DNA of 64,000 bases, taken from positions 153,771-217,770 of the forward strand of contig JAMKCF010000125.1 of assembly GCA_023634235.1 (NCBI GenBank). The letters run 5' to 3'. Position numbers and translations under genes: made by a program. The notes beneath the pieces are model-generated. The model worked only from the letters and a program-made list of their open reading frames with translations. It ran no database searches and was not told where the DNA came from. This DNA is from Pisaster brevispinus. Its lineage: Eukaryota > Echinodermata > Asteroidea > Forcipulatida > Asteriidae. Positions within the stretch are counted from its first letter, which is position 1; each line of letters begins with the position of its first letter. Shown here in pieces: positions 24,171-34,326 of this stretch.

Positions 24171-25553
24171 TTGAACCCACAGAGTGTTACAGTCACCGAC
24201 GGGAGTAATGTAACACTCACTTGTGGATCGGTGTATTTACCAAGCTGTACTACTTATAGCTTCAGTTGGAAGAGAAAACTTAATCAACATTCTGACATTG
24301 AGCATATTTCTAGTTGTTCCCATCTATTATCAAACTTTGCAAGACGTAGCGGTATTGTTGTTGAGCGGGTCAGTGAGCGCTATCACCTGCAAATCAATAA
24401 CGTCCAACGAGATGACAGTGGGACTTATTGGTGTACTATGATTGAAACAAATAGGCATCGCAACAGTGAGACAGCTTTATTGACAGTTAATCCACTTCCA
24501 CCCAAGTATAAACCTTCTTGTAACATTCATCCAAGTCGACCAAGAGTCGGTGAAACCGTCTTGTTTCAATGCACACTCTCAGAACGCGACCCTACGAGCC
24601 TGTTTACCTGGTTCCAATCCACATCAAGCGATGCTATCCAGATTGAAGATAAAACAGAAGTCAATCCAGGTGAGACTTACGCAGTTGAGCGTGAGTTGAC
24701 CGAGTCTGATAATATGAGAGAGTTTACATGTGTAGCTGGTCCCCACCTTAATGGTCCAAATTGCTCCATTACGCCTCTTCATCAGATACCAACGACTATC
24801 TCAATCTCACCCTCTCATTTGACGCTACTTGAACACCAGAACGCGACATTCATGTGTGACTTAAAGTCTACACCACAACAGCTAGCAGATAGGTATGAAT
24901 GGCGCGTGTTCCTGGTTGACAAAGGCGAAGTAAAGGTTAACCGAGACACGGTGCAGAGCCTCGATGGTCAGTTTAAACTTGACCAAAATGGACAAACTCT
25001 TCAGATTATCGACGTAACTCTTGGAGAATTCAACAATTCTAAGATCAGATGCATTGCATTTCAAGGCAGTACAGCAATTTCAAGCGTCAATGATTCACTG
25101 TTATTCATCTTGCCTCTACTTGAAGCCATGTCAGATCATTATTCGTCAGAGTCTAGTGATAAACCCTACGTTCTTTCAACCATCGAATCGTATCCGACTC
25201 CTTGCGCCGTCTCCATCATGTCCTGCGAGGAGAAATACTGGCATTGGTCTCGTACAGCTGTCATTATAGGGGGCGCTGTTGAAGGCCATGTCTTTCTGGT
25301 TGCAGCCGCTGCTCTCATTGGATGCTACATCATAAAGAATAAACGACAGAGGGAAGAACCACGCCCAAAACCGTCGGATGGTCGTGTGAGAACATCACCT
25401 GACAGGCATCAGGGGTGCTCCGTTGCCATGGCAGACTTGACATATACCGAACTCACACAAGATGACGGAGAAACTTCTGAACCTTCACCGTATTTAATTC
25501 CACGTTCGGATGCACAGAGAGGTCATGGAAGTCTCTACATTGAAGTACATTAG
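24171..25553 (+). CDS. Type I membrane receptor, three Ig domains, ITIM-type tail
   Basis: This looks like a cell-surface inhibitory-type receptor. The open frame has 460 codons with no ATG at its 5' edge (it enters through TTG at 24,171), so it probably starts at a splice acceptor; the leader candidate is just upstream. Residues are numbered from that TTG. Ig1 is V-like, with C18, W33, DDSGTYWC and C88. Ig2 has C134, W147 and C187. Ig3 has C229, W244 and C294. A stalk with C345 and C352 follows, then a membrane segment at about 362-388 and a KNKRQR stop-transfer. The ~70-residue tail has LTYTEL (Y425) and SLYIEV (Y456), both fitting the ITIM pattern (S/I/V/L)xYxx(I/V/L), plus SPYLIP (Y441). 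Potential N-glycosylation sites include N13, N197, N224, N289 and N307. E371 inside the membrane segment is unusual. All three Ig domains, the helix and the tail sit in one exon, which is atypical for Ig receptors. In known families ITIMs recruit SHP-type phosphatases; that role is inferred here. Confidence 0.82.
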   Translation: MNPQSVTVTDGSNVTLTCGSVYLPSCTTYSFSWKRKLNQHSDIEHISSCSHLLSNFARRSGIVVERVSERYHLQINNVQRDDSGTYWCTMIETNRHRNSETALLTVNPLPPKYKPSCNIHPSRPRVGETVLFQCTLSERDPTSLFTWFQSTSSDAIQIEDKTEVNPGETYAVERELTESDNMREFTCVAGPHLNGPNCSITPLHQIPTTISISPSHLTLLEHQNATFMCDLKSTPQQLADRYEWRVFLVDKGEVKVNRDTVQSLDGQFKLDQNGQTLQIIDVTLGEFNNSKIRCIAFQGSTAISSVNDSLLFILPLLEAMSDHYSSESSDKPYVLSTIESYPTPCAVSIMSCEEKYWHWSRTAVIIGGAVEGHVFLVAAAALIGCYIIKNKRQREEPRPKPSDGRVRTSPDRHQGCSVAMADLTYTELTQDDGETSEPSPYLIPRSDAQRGHGSLYIEVH

Positions 25554-26125
25554 CCTGTGATGACTAGCGCCCTCTACACGGTAAAGTACTGTTTCAAACA
25601 AAACACATAGCTAAGCTTCTCGCTTCTACCCACTTTTGAAACTTGTTACGCTCTCAAAATGTATAGATTCTGCATTTCTTTGACATGTTTACCTCGTGGC
25701 ATGTTTAGTCTGTGACATGATTAGCTTGAAAGTGTTTAGGGTTACTATTAGGGACAATGTCGGAGAATGCGCTTTGCTTTTAAACAGTTGTCTCTTTTCT
25801 TTCAATTAATAGAAACAGGGAAAAAATAACAAAAAACAAGTATACATAATTATGCATTGCACTGACAGATGTCAATTAAAGCAATTTAAAAACAACTTGA
25901 AACACATTGTCCTTACTTTGGTGGTAACAACCGGAATCAGATGATGCAGGTTTTTTTCTATACAGGTTTTTAGACACAGTTCTTTCGAATATGACTGCGT
26001 TTTAGAGGGAATATTTCACACATAAAATGGTTCTTTTATTAACGTCATAATCAGCAAGATTTCAGACCAGACTTAAACAACAATGTTTCAATAACATTGA
26101 CGTGCAATGTGTGCATGCTTTCTTT
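25554..26125 (+). other. 3' flank of the Ig receptor with a candidate poly(A) signal
   Basis: The stop codon is followed by ~320 bp of AT-rich sequence up to ATTAAA at 25,875-25,880, a common variant poly(A) signal. This makes a plausible 3' UTR. Nothing else is recognised up to the SINE. Confidence 0.35.
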
Positions 26126-26129
26126 CATA

Positions 26130-26465
26130 TAGAACGACTGAGTCACAAGACTCAGGTTCTGGTGGCTGAGATATTAGGGTGTGGGTTCGAATCCTGGTCA
26201 TGACACTTGCATTTTTGAGCCAGATACTTAACTAAATAAATGCTTCTTTTCACCCAGAGGTAAATGGGTACCAATGAGGGCAGAGATGCTTAAGTAATTG
26301 TTTTAGCTCAGTGCGCTACATACTTGGCAGCACAGGCTGTATACTCCTGAGGGAGCTGATGCATGATGGTTTATGTGTTGAAATAAATGTCCAGTGATCA
26401 GGGGTAATAATATTGGAGCGCCATGAGTGCTACATAACAAGCCACTGGTATTATTATTATGCCAA
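26130..26465 (+). mobile_element. tRNA-derived SINE with TTA tail
   Basis: A B-box-like GGGTTCGAATCCTGG (26,183-26,197) sits about 50 bp from the 5' end of a ~335-bp element. The body contains GGTAAATGGGTACCAATGAGGG, common in marine invertebrate SINEs, written here only as a resemblance. It ends with GGAGCGCCATGAGTG and a short ATT/TTA tail at about 26,449-26,461. Confidence 0.65.
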
Positions 26466-26469
26466 CATT

Positions 26470-29400
26470 CATAGCACAAGTCGCACAATAACGCGAAGGT
26501 TCATGTCAATTTTTGAGACTAAACCCCAAATCTTATTTTTAAGATCAGGTCTCATAATGGTCAAAAATGTCATAAAAACATCAGGGATCTTTTAATTTAA
26601 ACAGACACCTCTATCGAAGAAATAACCGGACAACCTTTTTGTATGTCTGAACTACACCATCCCCCAAAACAGTTCGAAAACGAACGAATGAATAAGCACA
26701 TTTGACCACACCAAGTTAATCACTTTTCAACTCGAATGTAAAGCGTATATTTGTGCATTTTGGATTTATTATCATTTCCTTCATTTTGTGTGCATAACTT
26801 TGTCTAAGAATCAAAATACGGTACTTTGTTATTCTGCAGTCAAGCCGAATTTTGAATATTATGTTATGTCGTGTAGCTTTAAAAACGTTAACCAAAGCCA
26901 ATTTTTTATAATACGAAGCTGTCTAAAAAGCACACAACGTTTATTGATTATGTTTAAGATTAGGGCGTTTCTTTCCCATCTGTAAAATTAAATAAACTTT
27001 CATATAGTGAATGTTAACCAGGATTTTCCAACCAAGAGTTCCTTTAAAAAAATAATTATAATAATAATAATAACACTAAAAAGCATTTTTATATTCATGA
27101 CTGTTTTTGTACAGTCAGTCGTTCAACTTTCACATGGAAACGGAACCGTTGTTAAAAAAATACAAATTTGGGTCCTTGTTTAGTGTTTGTGGTTTAATTA
27201 TAGGCAGTACAGAAGCAGTACAGGAAATGGATGTGGCACACTTTCTGGCTGAACGGAAAGTAGGAAAAAACAAAACACTTTCACAGCCCACTTATACATT
27301 AGGTTATAAACAATTTTAGTTCCTGTTCCAGTTTTTAATTAGTTTCATTTTCAAAATTCATATAACTACAAAATGTCACAGAAATATTTATCTGAAGGGT
27401 ATTTTAACAGGATTTTTGTGCACTTCTATACAGGGTCCTATGTATTTCATTGTTTTCTCCACTTACAAACCCACAGCGAGTTGACTGACCTCCATGTCCT
27501 AGACTGGACCGTTCCAGGAGGGGAGGTCAGTTTCCAGGATTTTTTTTTTTTTATCAACTTGGGATTTTTTTTCTACAAATCTTTGGTTAATTTAGTTAAA
27601 TGTGTGAGTAATATTGTTGATTTTGCTATTTGCTGTTTTACTCAAATGGGCTAACTTTTTACGGTTACATTATTGTAATGCACTTTTGAAAATATGAATG
27701 CATTATTTTTTAACATAATTGTTTATATTCTTTTACATCCTCTGCCAAAGGAATAGGTTGTTAACAAGTTGATTTTTTAAAAAACTTTTTGAGAGAAAGA
27801 AGGGTAAAAATAAACCAGTGGAGAGAACAGGTTATTGTATGTACATTTATATAGAATGTTTTTGTGGGGGAGCATTGTTTGTACCTATATTATGTTTACT
27901 CAAGAAATATTTACCGATGTCAAATCAAGTTATCAAACTTAGCCTATCATAACCAAGATATTGTTTCCAAACAATTTTAATTTTTGTACACAACAGAGAA
28001 ACCTTGTAGGTAAATGTAGCAGTTAATTACTCAGTGTATTTAATGTTAGCTGTTATAATTATATTAGTCATTGCTTGTTTGATTGAATTTAAAGTTTGTA
28101 GATTTATTCGCTAAGTACAAAGTTTTTGGATACTGGCATATGTACTTTTCAGAGTAACAACTTTTAGGATTAATAATCCCATTGGGGAAATGTTTTTTCT
28201 GGACACAATATTTATAGTCGGCTATGTATGTTTCCATGTCAAGCAGCTAACCGGCAGTTCAGAAGCATTGCACTATATACTTCTGTTTCTGTCTTTGCCT
28301 TTGCTGGTGTGGCAGGAGATTCTGTGCCCCCTCCCCCTCCCCCTCCCCCTCCCCCTCCCCCTCCCCCTCCCCCTCCCATCGGTGAAATGTGTCGAAATTT
28401 CTTCGAATCAACTTCCTTCAGCCCAGGTTGATTTACCGTATGGGGACACATGCACACATACCGGGTGACAACATCCCACAAGACACCGGGCTTGGTCACA
28501 TTAGTGTATTTTAATTATTGGAATTTGATTTGAACCCTGCTTCAGCTAAGCTTACCAGCTTTGTGGAGTTGGGTGAACGTCTCATAGTAATCATTATTGT
28601 GTATATACATAATTATGCGATAAACGCTAAAGGGGCGACCTCTATCGCCCGCCCGAGAAAATCTCTGTTCAATTAAATAAAATGGAGGCTATAATTTATG
28701 CAAACTCATTAATATACGTGGTTATTAAGATTATTGCAACCGAAACAAGTAAAGGTAATTGTTTGGTCTTTTATGCTATTTGCTTAACTTTGAGGGTACA
28801 TCAGACAGAAATGTTTCAACTGGTTTCTGGATTATAAATCAGTGAGTGAAGTTCCGAGTGAAACTGTTCCTTTCAGATAAATCACTAATCAAAATAATGA
28901 ATTGGACCTAGCTATGTCGTTTGAAGTTGGTAAAAAGATTGAAATTCTTTATTTGTGCTAATAATTAACTAGCTTATAATAGTGCTAATGTTTTTTGTTT
29001 AAAAGCGTGGATATCGAAGTTTGTACATTACCTGCTATACAACAAATGCCTGTGGTGGGGCGTATTTAATAAATCAATCATCATTTCAAAGTAAAAAGGA
29101 AAAGATTAGAAATATTCACTAAAACAAAGTGTATTTCTTACATGTTTCAATGTTGGGAACTATTAGAGAGTGTTTGATGTTAAATTTGCATCTGGAATAA
29201 GGAATGTTATTTGTGTCTTACCTATACGCCCGTGAGTTTCTTGCCCGAAACCTCGGCACTTTCCTGAGTGAATCCTGTGAAAAAAGAAAAAAAACAATAT
29301 GTAAAACAAACGCTTGTTATTTTGTTTAATTCACATAGTTGGGAAGACAAATATGTGCAAGGAAACCCAAGACACCCTAATGTACTACACAAAAGATTTG

Positions 29401-29568
29401 ACGGTGTCCTCTATTAGAAATGGATAAAAATGATTGCATAACTCTTTCGTCTCAATCTGATGTTCCACTGAATGGCATCCATTCAAGTTTGATTGAATCT
29501 AGAATTGTTTATGTAAAGGTTTATAATTGACTCTGTTATTATTGCAAGATGCATGTTTACTGATAGCG
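26470..29568. other. AT-rich intergenic region with no gene recognised
   Basis: No exon was supported on either strand. The region contains an ATA/TAA microsatellite at 27,055-27,075, a short hairpin at 27,484-27,531 and a (CCCCCT)n tract at 28,327-28,377. Open frames crossing that tract encode only homopolymeric proline/leucine or glycine. Confidence 0.45.
28327..28377. repeat. (CCCCCT) hexanucleotide microsatellite
   Basis: About 8.5 perfect copies of CCCCCT. The G-rich complement could form a G-quadruplex and the C-rich strand an i-motif. Confidence 0.95.
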
Positions 29569-29776
29569 ATATTAAATAATTAAATTGATGCTTCATGCTT
29601 GTAAATACAGAAAGAGAAGTGAAGATATTTGTTGCAAAACAATTGTTGTATTATTTTGTTTGGTTGAATGAACTTCCTCAAGTAATCCGTAATATTTCCA
29701 GTTACTCTCAAAACTCACCTTTTCTAGATGTATTTCTTTAATTCATAGTTTAGATTGATTTGGCGCATTACAAATG

Positions 29777-29814
29777 CCTACTATTATTAACTATTATTAA
29801 CTATTATTAACTAT
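29777..29814. repeat. 10-bp microsatellite CTATTATTAA
   Basis: About 3.7 tandem copies of CTATTATTAA. In copy 2 of the module the same place holds only a loose TATTA-rich stretch, so it expanded after the duplication. Confidence 0.85.
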
Positions 29815-30989
29815 TGTTTTTTCTCAAATGTGATTGTATGATTTGGACAGCGCTGCAACTAAGCTTTAGGGGGTGGGGGCACCATTTTTTTCTGGGGGAG
29901 GGGCACTTCAAGACTATTATAAACTTGTTACCATTTGCATTTGTCCTAAAGCCTTCAAGGAAGTTGGAATAGCTGTATGGCACAGTAGGTTTTGCAATTG
30001 TTTTAATTACTCCATTCATAACAATTAAAAAACAATTCCCTCTATAATATCCCCAACTGTACCATTGAGAAACATACTGGAGAAGTTGAATGGCCTGGGT
30101 TGGGTGACCCTGTTCAGCTTGTATGAATTCCCTATGGCTTTGTGTAGTAAGCTGTCCTTGGTAATTGACAGATGTATTGGCTCTGCTACAGTGACCTATG
30201 ACCCATTACTAGAGAGCAGCTTGACAGAGATTCACAGCTGTTGTTAGTTTGTGGTTTTCAGTGGCATTATGGGAGCCATCAAATCTAGATGATTTGGGGG
30301 GGGGGGCATAGAAGGTTTGGAGGAGCTTGGAATCTTCCAAACAAGTTTGAATGAAACAAGCTTGGCTGTAGTCATAACAAAGCATGCTGGACTCTCTGTG
30401 TGTGGTGGGTTAACAATCTTGTGCATAGAGGGGTGTTTCCACAACTATTTTTAGCCAAGCAGAGTAAGGTAGTGTGCTCACCCCCCCCCCCCCCACTGGA
30501 TTGTTTTGTTTTCCCGTTATTTATATTCCCTTGCGGAGGAGGTGGTGGTTATTTTTCGTCTTTTTTCTTTTTCTTGATAAGACTTGGTAGAAGCATGGAG
30601 GATACCTCCATGACTGGAGTAGATTTCAGAGAATTAGTGATTAGTCATTATGGTAACATTTATTACAGAGTGTAAACAAAGTAGTGGGCAGTGGTGGGGG
30701 ACAGGATTCTAGGAGACTTGGTAGGGATTAGGCCAGATTAATTATAAACAAGCAAATAAACAGGTGAAAATTACGGTTTAAACATTTTTACAGACATACT
30801 GTATGCACTAATTGCTTTAATTATCAAATTAATTACCCACATAAACATTGGAAATGATTTGTTGCTTTCATAGTTGCTAAAGAACATCTCTAGTACCTCT
30901 GAGGCATCTTAGGCTCAATTATAATGAGATTATAGCTTCATACCCCAGGTGTATTACGATTTCCTAAAACCTTCTGTAGCATACAGCTA

Positions 30990-31202
30990 TAGACCGTATT
31001 GAATAACCCCTTTGTTGCTATGAAAGTCGCCATCCTGTAGGGCAAACCGTATGCGCGTCTAAACGCGTACATCAATGAAGCACGCAGCGTTCCCGGTTTG
31101 ATTTCTACGGCACGGCACATGCACGCACACCATCACGCACACGCTAGACGCCATGTTGTAGGGCAGATATTTGAATGGTGACGTCATATTCAATACGGTC
31201 TA
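30990..31202. mobile_element. MITE with TAGACCGTATTGAATA inverted ends
   Basis: The 16-bp sequence TAGACCGTATTGAATA at the left is inverted exactly at the right end. The ~213-bp body is CpG-rich (ATGCGCGTCTAAACGCGTAC). Inner GCCATCCTGTAGGGC and GCCATGTTGTAGGGC form a direct repeat. A TA target duplication is plausible. Module copy 2 lacks it. Confidence 0.75.
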
Positions 31203-31452
31203 TTGATGTGGCGAATAACAAATTACGTCACATGGACTGCAGGTCTCCTTTTTTTTCAAAATGGCTTCCACCAGTTGAAATTGTTTCAATTTTCCTGATA
31301 GAAAGAGACAAATGGGCAGGAGATTGAACTGAAGTTAGGGATTTTTTTTCAACCAAGTTTGTTCACATCTTGCTCTCCTTGAAAAAAAAGCTGTTTCTTT
31401 CAATCTGTTGTTGAAAACAACACTTGTGAGTGATTTCCATCACATGACCTAC

Positions 31453-31603
31453 CTCCAGTAGCATTTTGCCTGCCTAATGAAGATGCTGTACTCTCTTATC
31501 TAACAGTGAGATATCAGCGTCTGTTGATGAGTGGAAGATGTGGTTGTAGTTGCTTTATGGTGATACAGGAGAAATAAGAGGCTGAGGTGATTGGGATGTC
31601 TTC
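31453..31603 (-). pseudogene. Duplicated exon, copy 1, second of a pair
   Basis: A 151-nt segment with the same acceptor (TTCAAACAG) and donor (GGAG|GTAGGT) as 19,743-19,893. In the phase set by the preceding exon (32,021-32,112, ending TG) it reads KTSQSPQPLISPVSP then TAA. At the same codon copy 0 has TGA. Further along, this copy has an extra TAG where copy 0 is open. The protein is not recognised. The matching stop codon suggests a real C-terminus, but decay cannot be excluded. Confidence 0.5.
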
Positions 31604-32020
31604 CTGTTTGAATGATAATATATTATGACTAGTTACATGTACTTTATACAAGAGTTTACGCAAATCCATTTTTATATCCAGTTGACATTTTGCACATTTG
31701 CATTGATTGACCTCACAATGGCGGCTAATGCAAGGGGTCAATACACTGATACCACTGACTACCATAAAGTGCCTAATACCTTCCAGGCTAGAACCTGGTG
31801 CATGAGTTTCTTCTGTTTGTACAGCTAGCAATATGTGGAAAACCCCAAAGCTTGTTTACTGGGATTTGGTCTCAACAGTCTTCTGTGCAACTTTGTGGCA
31901 AGAGCCAGTTGGGCAGGAGAGTATATTGAGAGTAATAGGGTGAAATGGTTCTTGTTTTCTCAGTTTGTAAAAAGTTATAGAAATCTCAGGTTGATTTCAC
32001 TTGAAAATATTTACACTCAC

Positions 32021-32112
32021 CAATCAACAATCTCTTTGGTCATCTGCTTTGGATGCATACCATATTGTTTCCAGATCTTCATACCTGTATTCCTTTCTCT
32101 ACTTTCTTAAGT
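32021..32112 (-). pseudogene. Duplicated exon, copy 1, first of a pair, with a nonsense codon
   Basis: A 92-nt segment lies between a strong acceptor (TTTGTTTTTACAG) and donor (GATTG|GTGAGTG). It reads with MKIWKQYGMHPKQMTKEIVD at its end. Compared with copy 2 (52,496-52,587), the second codon is TAA instead of GAA, so this copy is broken unless another start is used (the internal ATG of MKIWKQ). Exon length and both splice sites are unchanged. No family was recognised. Confidence 0.55.
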
Positions 32113-32208
32113 CTGTAAAAACAAACGAAACAAAACAAATAAACAAACACCACGTGGTTATTGTAGTTATGAAACAGTAATTCAGGCTTGATTCATCTAT
32201 AGAACAAT

Positions 32209-32617
32209 TTACAATAACATCTCAATGGGTTTTATGTCAGTGCCCTAGTCACTGGGCCAATAACATTCCTGTTATCTTTCTCAATTCCCAGGGGAGTATA
32301 CAGCCCTGGCTTCCTTGCCTTGTTTGGATGTTACTTGAAGTAACAGCTGGTTTAGTCAAAGTGTTATGTAATTTCATCTTTTTGATACATTTTCCTCCTT
32401 CTCTGAGCTGAGGTTAGCTTCAATCTGTAATCATATATGAAAGTTCTAGGAGGAGACAGGATGTTTGCTCTTTTACTGTGATTGTGAGATGAAGGACAAC
32501 AATGTCAGCATTGGCCAAGGTTTTTATGCTGGTAAGCTGGCAGATTGTATAGCACCCTCTTTGATGTATACATGAGTAGCCCTGGAAACTGAGAAAAATA
32601 ACAATGTTATTGGCCCC
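32209..32617. mobile_element. Foldback element in module copy 1, right end truncated
   Basis: The left 58 bp match the left inverted repeat of the complete element at 52,674-53,132. The right inverted repeat is cut after about 15 bp (ATGTTATTGGCCC). The body is shared with copy 2, so the element was present before the duplication and lost its end here. Confidence 0.7.
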
Positions 32618-32660
32618 AAGGTGAGGGCTACACATAACTGATTGTGGCTGTCGGCCCAAA

Positions 32661-32941
32661 TCAACTGTCACCAGGGCCTAGTTGCCACCTACTCCTGGGG
32701 CTGAAACGGGGTTGATCCCTTCACAGTGCCTAAGGATGTAGGCAAGGGTATCATCCACTAGGACCCCGACTGGTAGAGCAGAATGCAATACCTTCCCAAC
32801 TTTGTACGAAGCAATTAAGGTTAACTGCCCTTGAGCGCCTTGCTCAAGAGTACAAGTGTCATGACCGGGATTGGAACCTTACTCTGCTGCTGACAACACC
32901 AAAGCTTTGGTCCGGTTACTAGACCGCCCGGCCACAACACA
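32661..32941 (-). mobile_element. tRNA-derived SINE, minus strand
   Basis: On the minus strand the element starts with GTTGTGGCCGGGCGGTCTAG (A-box-like, Leu/Ser tRNA type) and continues to GGTTCCAATCCCGG (B-box-like), followed by GTGTCATG.ACTTG and a ~200-bp body ending near 32,661. The order and spacing of the boxes fit an RNA polymerase III promoter. In copy 2 the tRNA head is missing. Confidence 0.7.
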
Positions 32942-34229
32942 TGGGTGTCTTTACCCATTACCCATTTATAAGATAAAGCGATGGCACTCTCAGTTTTCAC
33001 TGGGTATTATTCTGGCCGTTTTCATTTGTATCAGATTTTTTTACAAAGTTTTTTTTTTTAAGGTTATGACGTGTTCTATGAAGGTGTTTGAAATGTTGTA
33101 ATTGATTGTGTTTTACCATAATATCCAATAATGAGTCATAGGTATACCCAAGGAATGATCCAAGAAATTGCAAGTAGTAAATAGCAAAGCTGGGACTGCA
33201 GCCCAGGGGCTTTTGGAACCCGTGTGTTAATCTGGGCACATGAGCTTTGTGCTCATGTTTATGTCTGGGTGGTGTACCCAGTGTGTGTGTGTCGTTATTT
33301 GTAGCCCAGGTTGGATGCAATGGAGGAGTCCAACAGACACTGACGTCCTACCAGGGCTAGGTTATTTGATGATGTTCTGTCTTTTTGCGCATGTCTACGT
33401 AGGCCTACACTGCATGTTAAACTCAACTCAATTTGGTTCTTGGAGATTAGTGATTAGTTAATTTAAAAAAAAAAAATCTTCTTTTTGCTCCTGAACTGAA
33501 TACTTTGTAACTATACTTAAAAGTAGGGCATATAGCTGTTTATGATTTTTAATTAAAAACAACATTGCACTCGATGACTGAGAAACAGTCTAAAGGAAAG
33601 AACTTTAGCTGTAGTGTAGGTTTGTTACGCAGTTACAATAGGTTATACAGTAGCACATCATATAGCAACTGTGTCAACAAAACCCAGAGTTCATTTTATT
33701 TGCTTTGGGTATAACTTAGTAACAGTTTTCCTTAACAACTTCAAGAACTGTAATTCAGACTTAGTACTCTAGATAATCAGTACCCACCTGTCGTGTGATG
33801 ACTGTACTACAGACAGTACTATCAATCTGTGCGAAATGGTGAATACCGACCTGCATTGTAAATAGATTCAGTCCCAAGTGAAAAAAACGTCAGCACTATC
33901 CAAACAACAACGAGCAACTCAAATCATGGTCTAATGAGGGCGCACTAAAGGTCATTGGTAAGTGCTGTTTGAATCACAAACTAAAATGACAGAAATTCAT
34001 GCGCGGAACCTCATTAATAAAATGTATACCAACAACTTTTTCTCTGGTTGAACTATTTGAAGGTAACGGCTTTTATGAAATGTAGAAAATTATTTTTAAA
34101 ATGAGCCCCTGGGGTTTTTAACTTCAGACCTAAATGATTTAAGGGAAATGTAAGCACTCTTAAGGGGGCCCTATTTTTATAAATGTAGGGTCATTTTTCC
34201 AAAAATGAAAAAAATCCGAATATTACTGT

Positions 34230-34326
34230 CGCCAATTTGAATTTTGGGGTCAAAAACCAAAGTGCGATTTGACGGTGCAGAATGATGGAGTAGGTTGTCC
34301 TGAAGACCTTTTCTGTGTGGGGACAT
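34230..34326. repeat. Partial, diverged satellite B-type monomer at the left edge of satellite A
   Basis: CTGTCGCCA, TTTTGGGGTC, AAAGTGCGATTTGACGGTGC, CTGAAGACCTTTTCTGTGT and GGGGACAT occur in the same order and spacing as in the 314-bp unit. Identity is roughly 80% by eye. The match stops at ACAT, where satellite A sequence (ACATCTTTAACGCG) takes over. Confidence 0.8.

Larger units (their letters stand above)
29570..34326. repeat. Subtelomeric module copy 1 (flank of satellite A)
   Basis: Four collinear blocks match copy 2: 29,570-29,858 with 50,655-51,110; 31,560-32,617 with 52,035-53,089; 32,618-32,864 with 53,538-53,777; and 33,486-34,326 with 53,781-54,645. Several blocks are visibly 85-95% alike by eye. 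The sequence at 29,860-31,540 has no partner in copy 2; it holds a MITE, poly-G/C runs and no gene. The last ~100 bp before satellite A match the start of a satellite B unit. Confidence 0.85.

Noticed and set aside
28190..28499. Proline-rich or glycine-rich protein across the CCCCCT tract
   Set aside because: The composition comes only from the microsatellite; both strands and several frames are open for that reason.
32420..32671. Minus-strand 83-codon frame (TLANADIVVLHL...) as an exon
   Set aside because: It lies inside the foldback element, and the equivalent frame in copy 2 is broken by an indel in a poly-A/T run.
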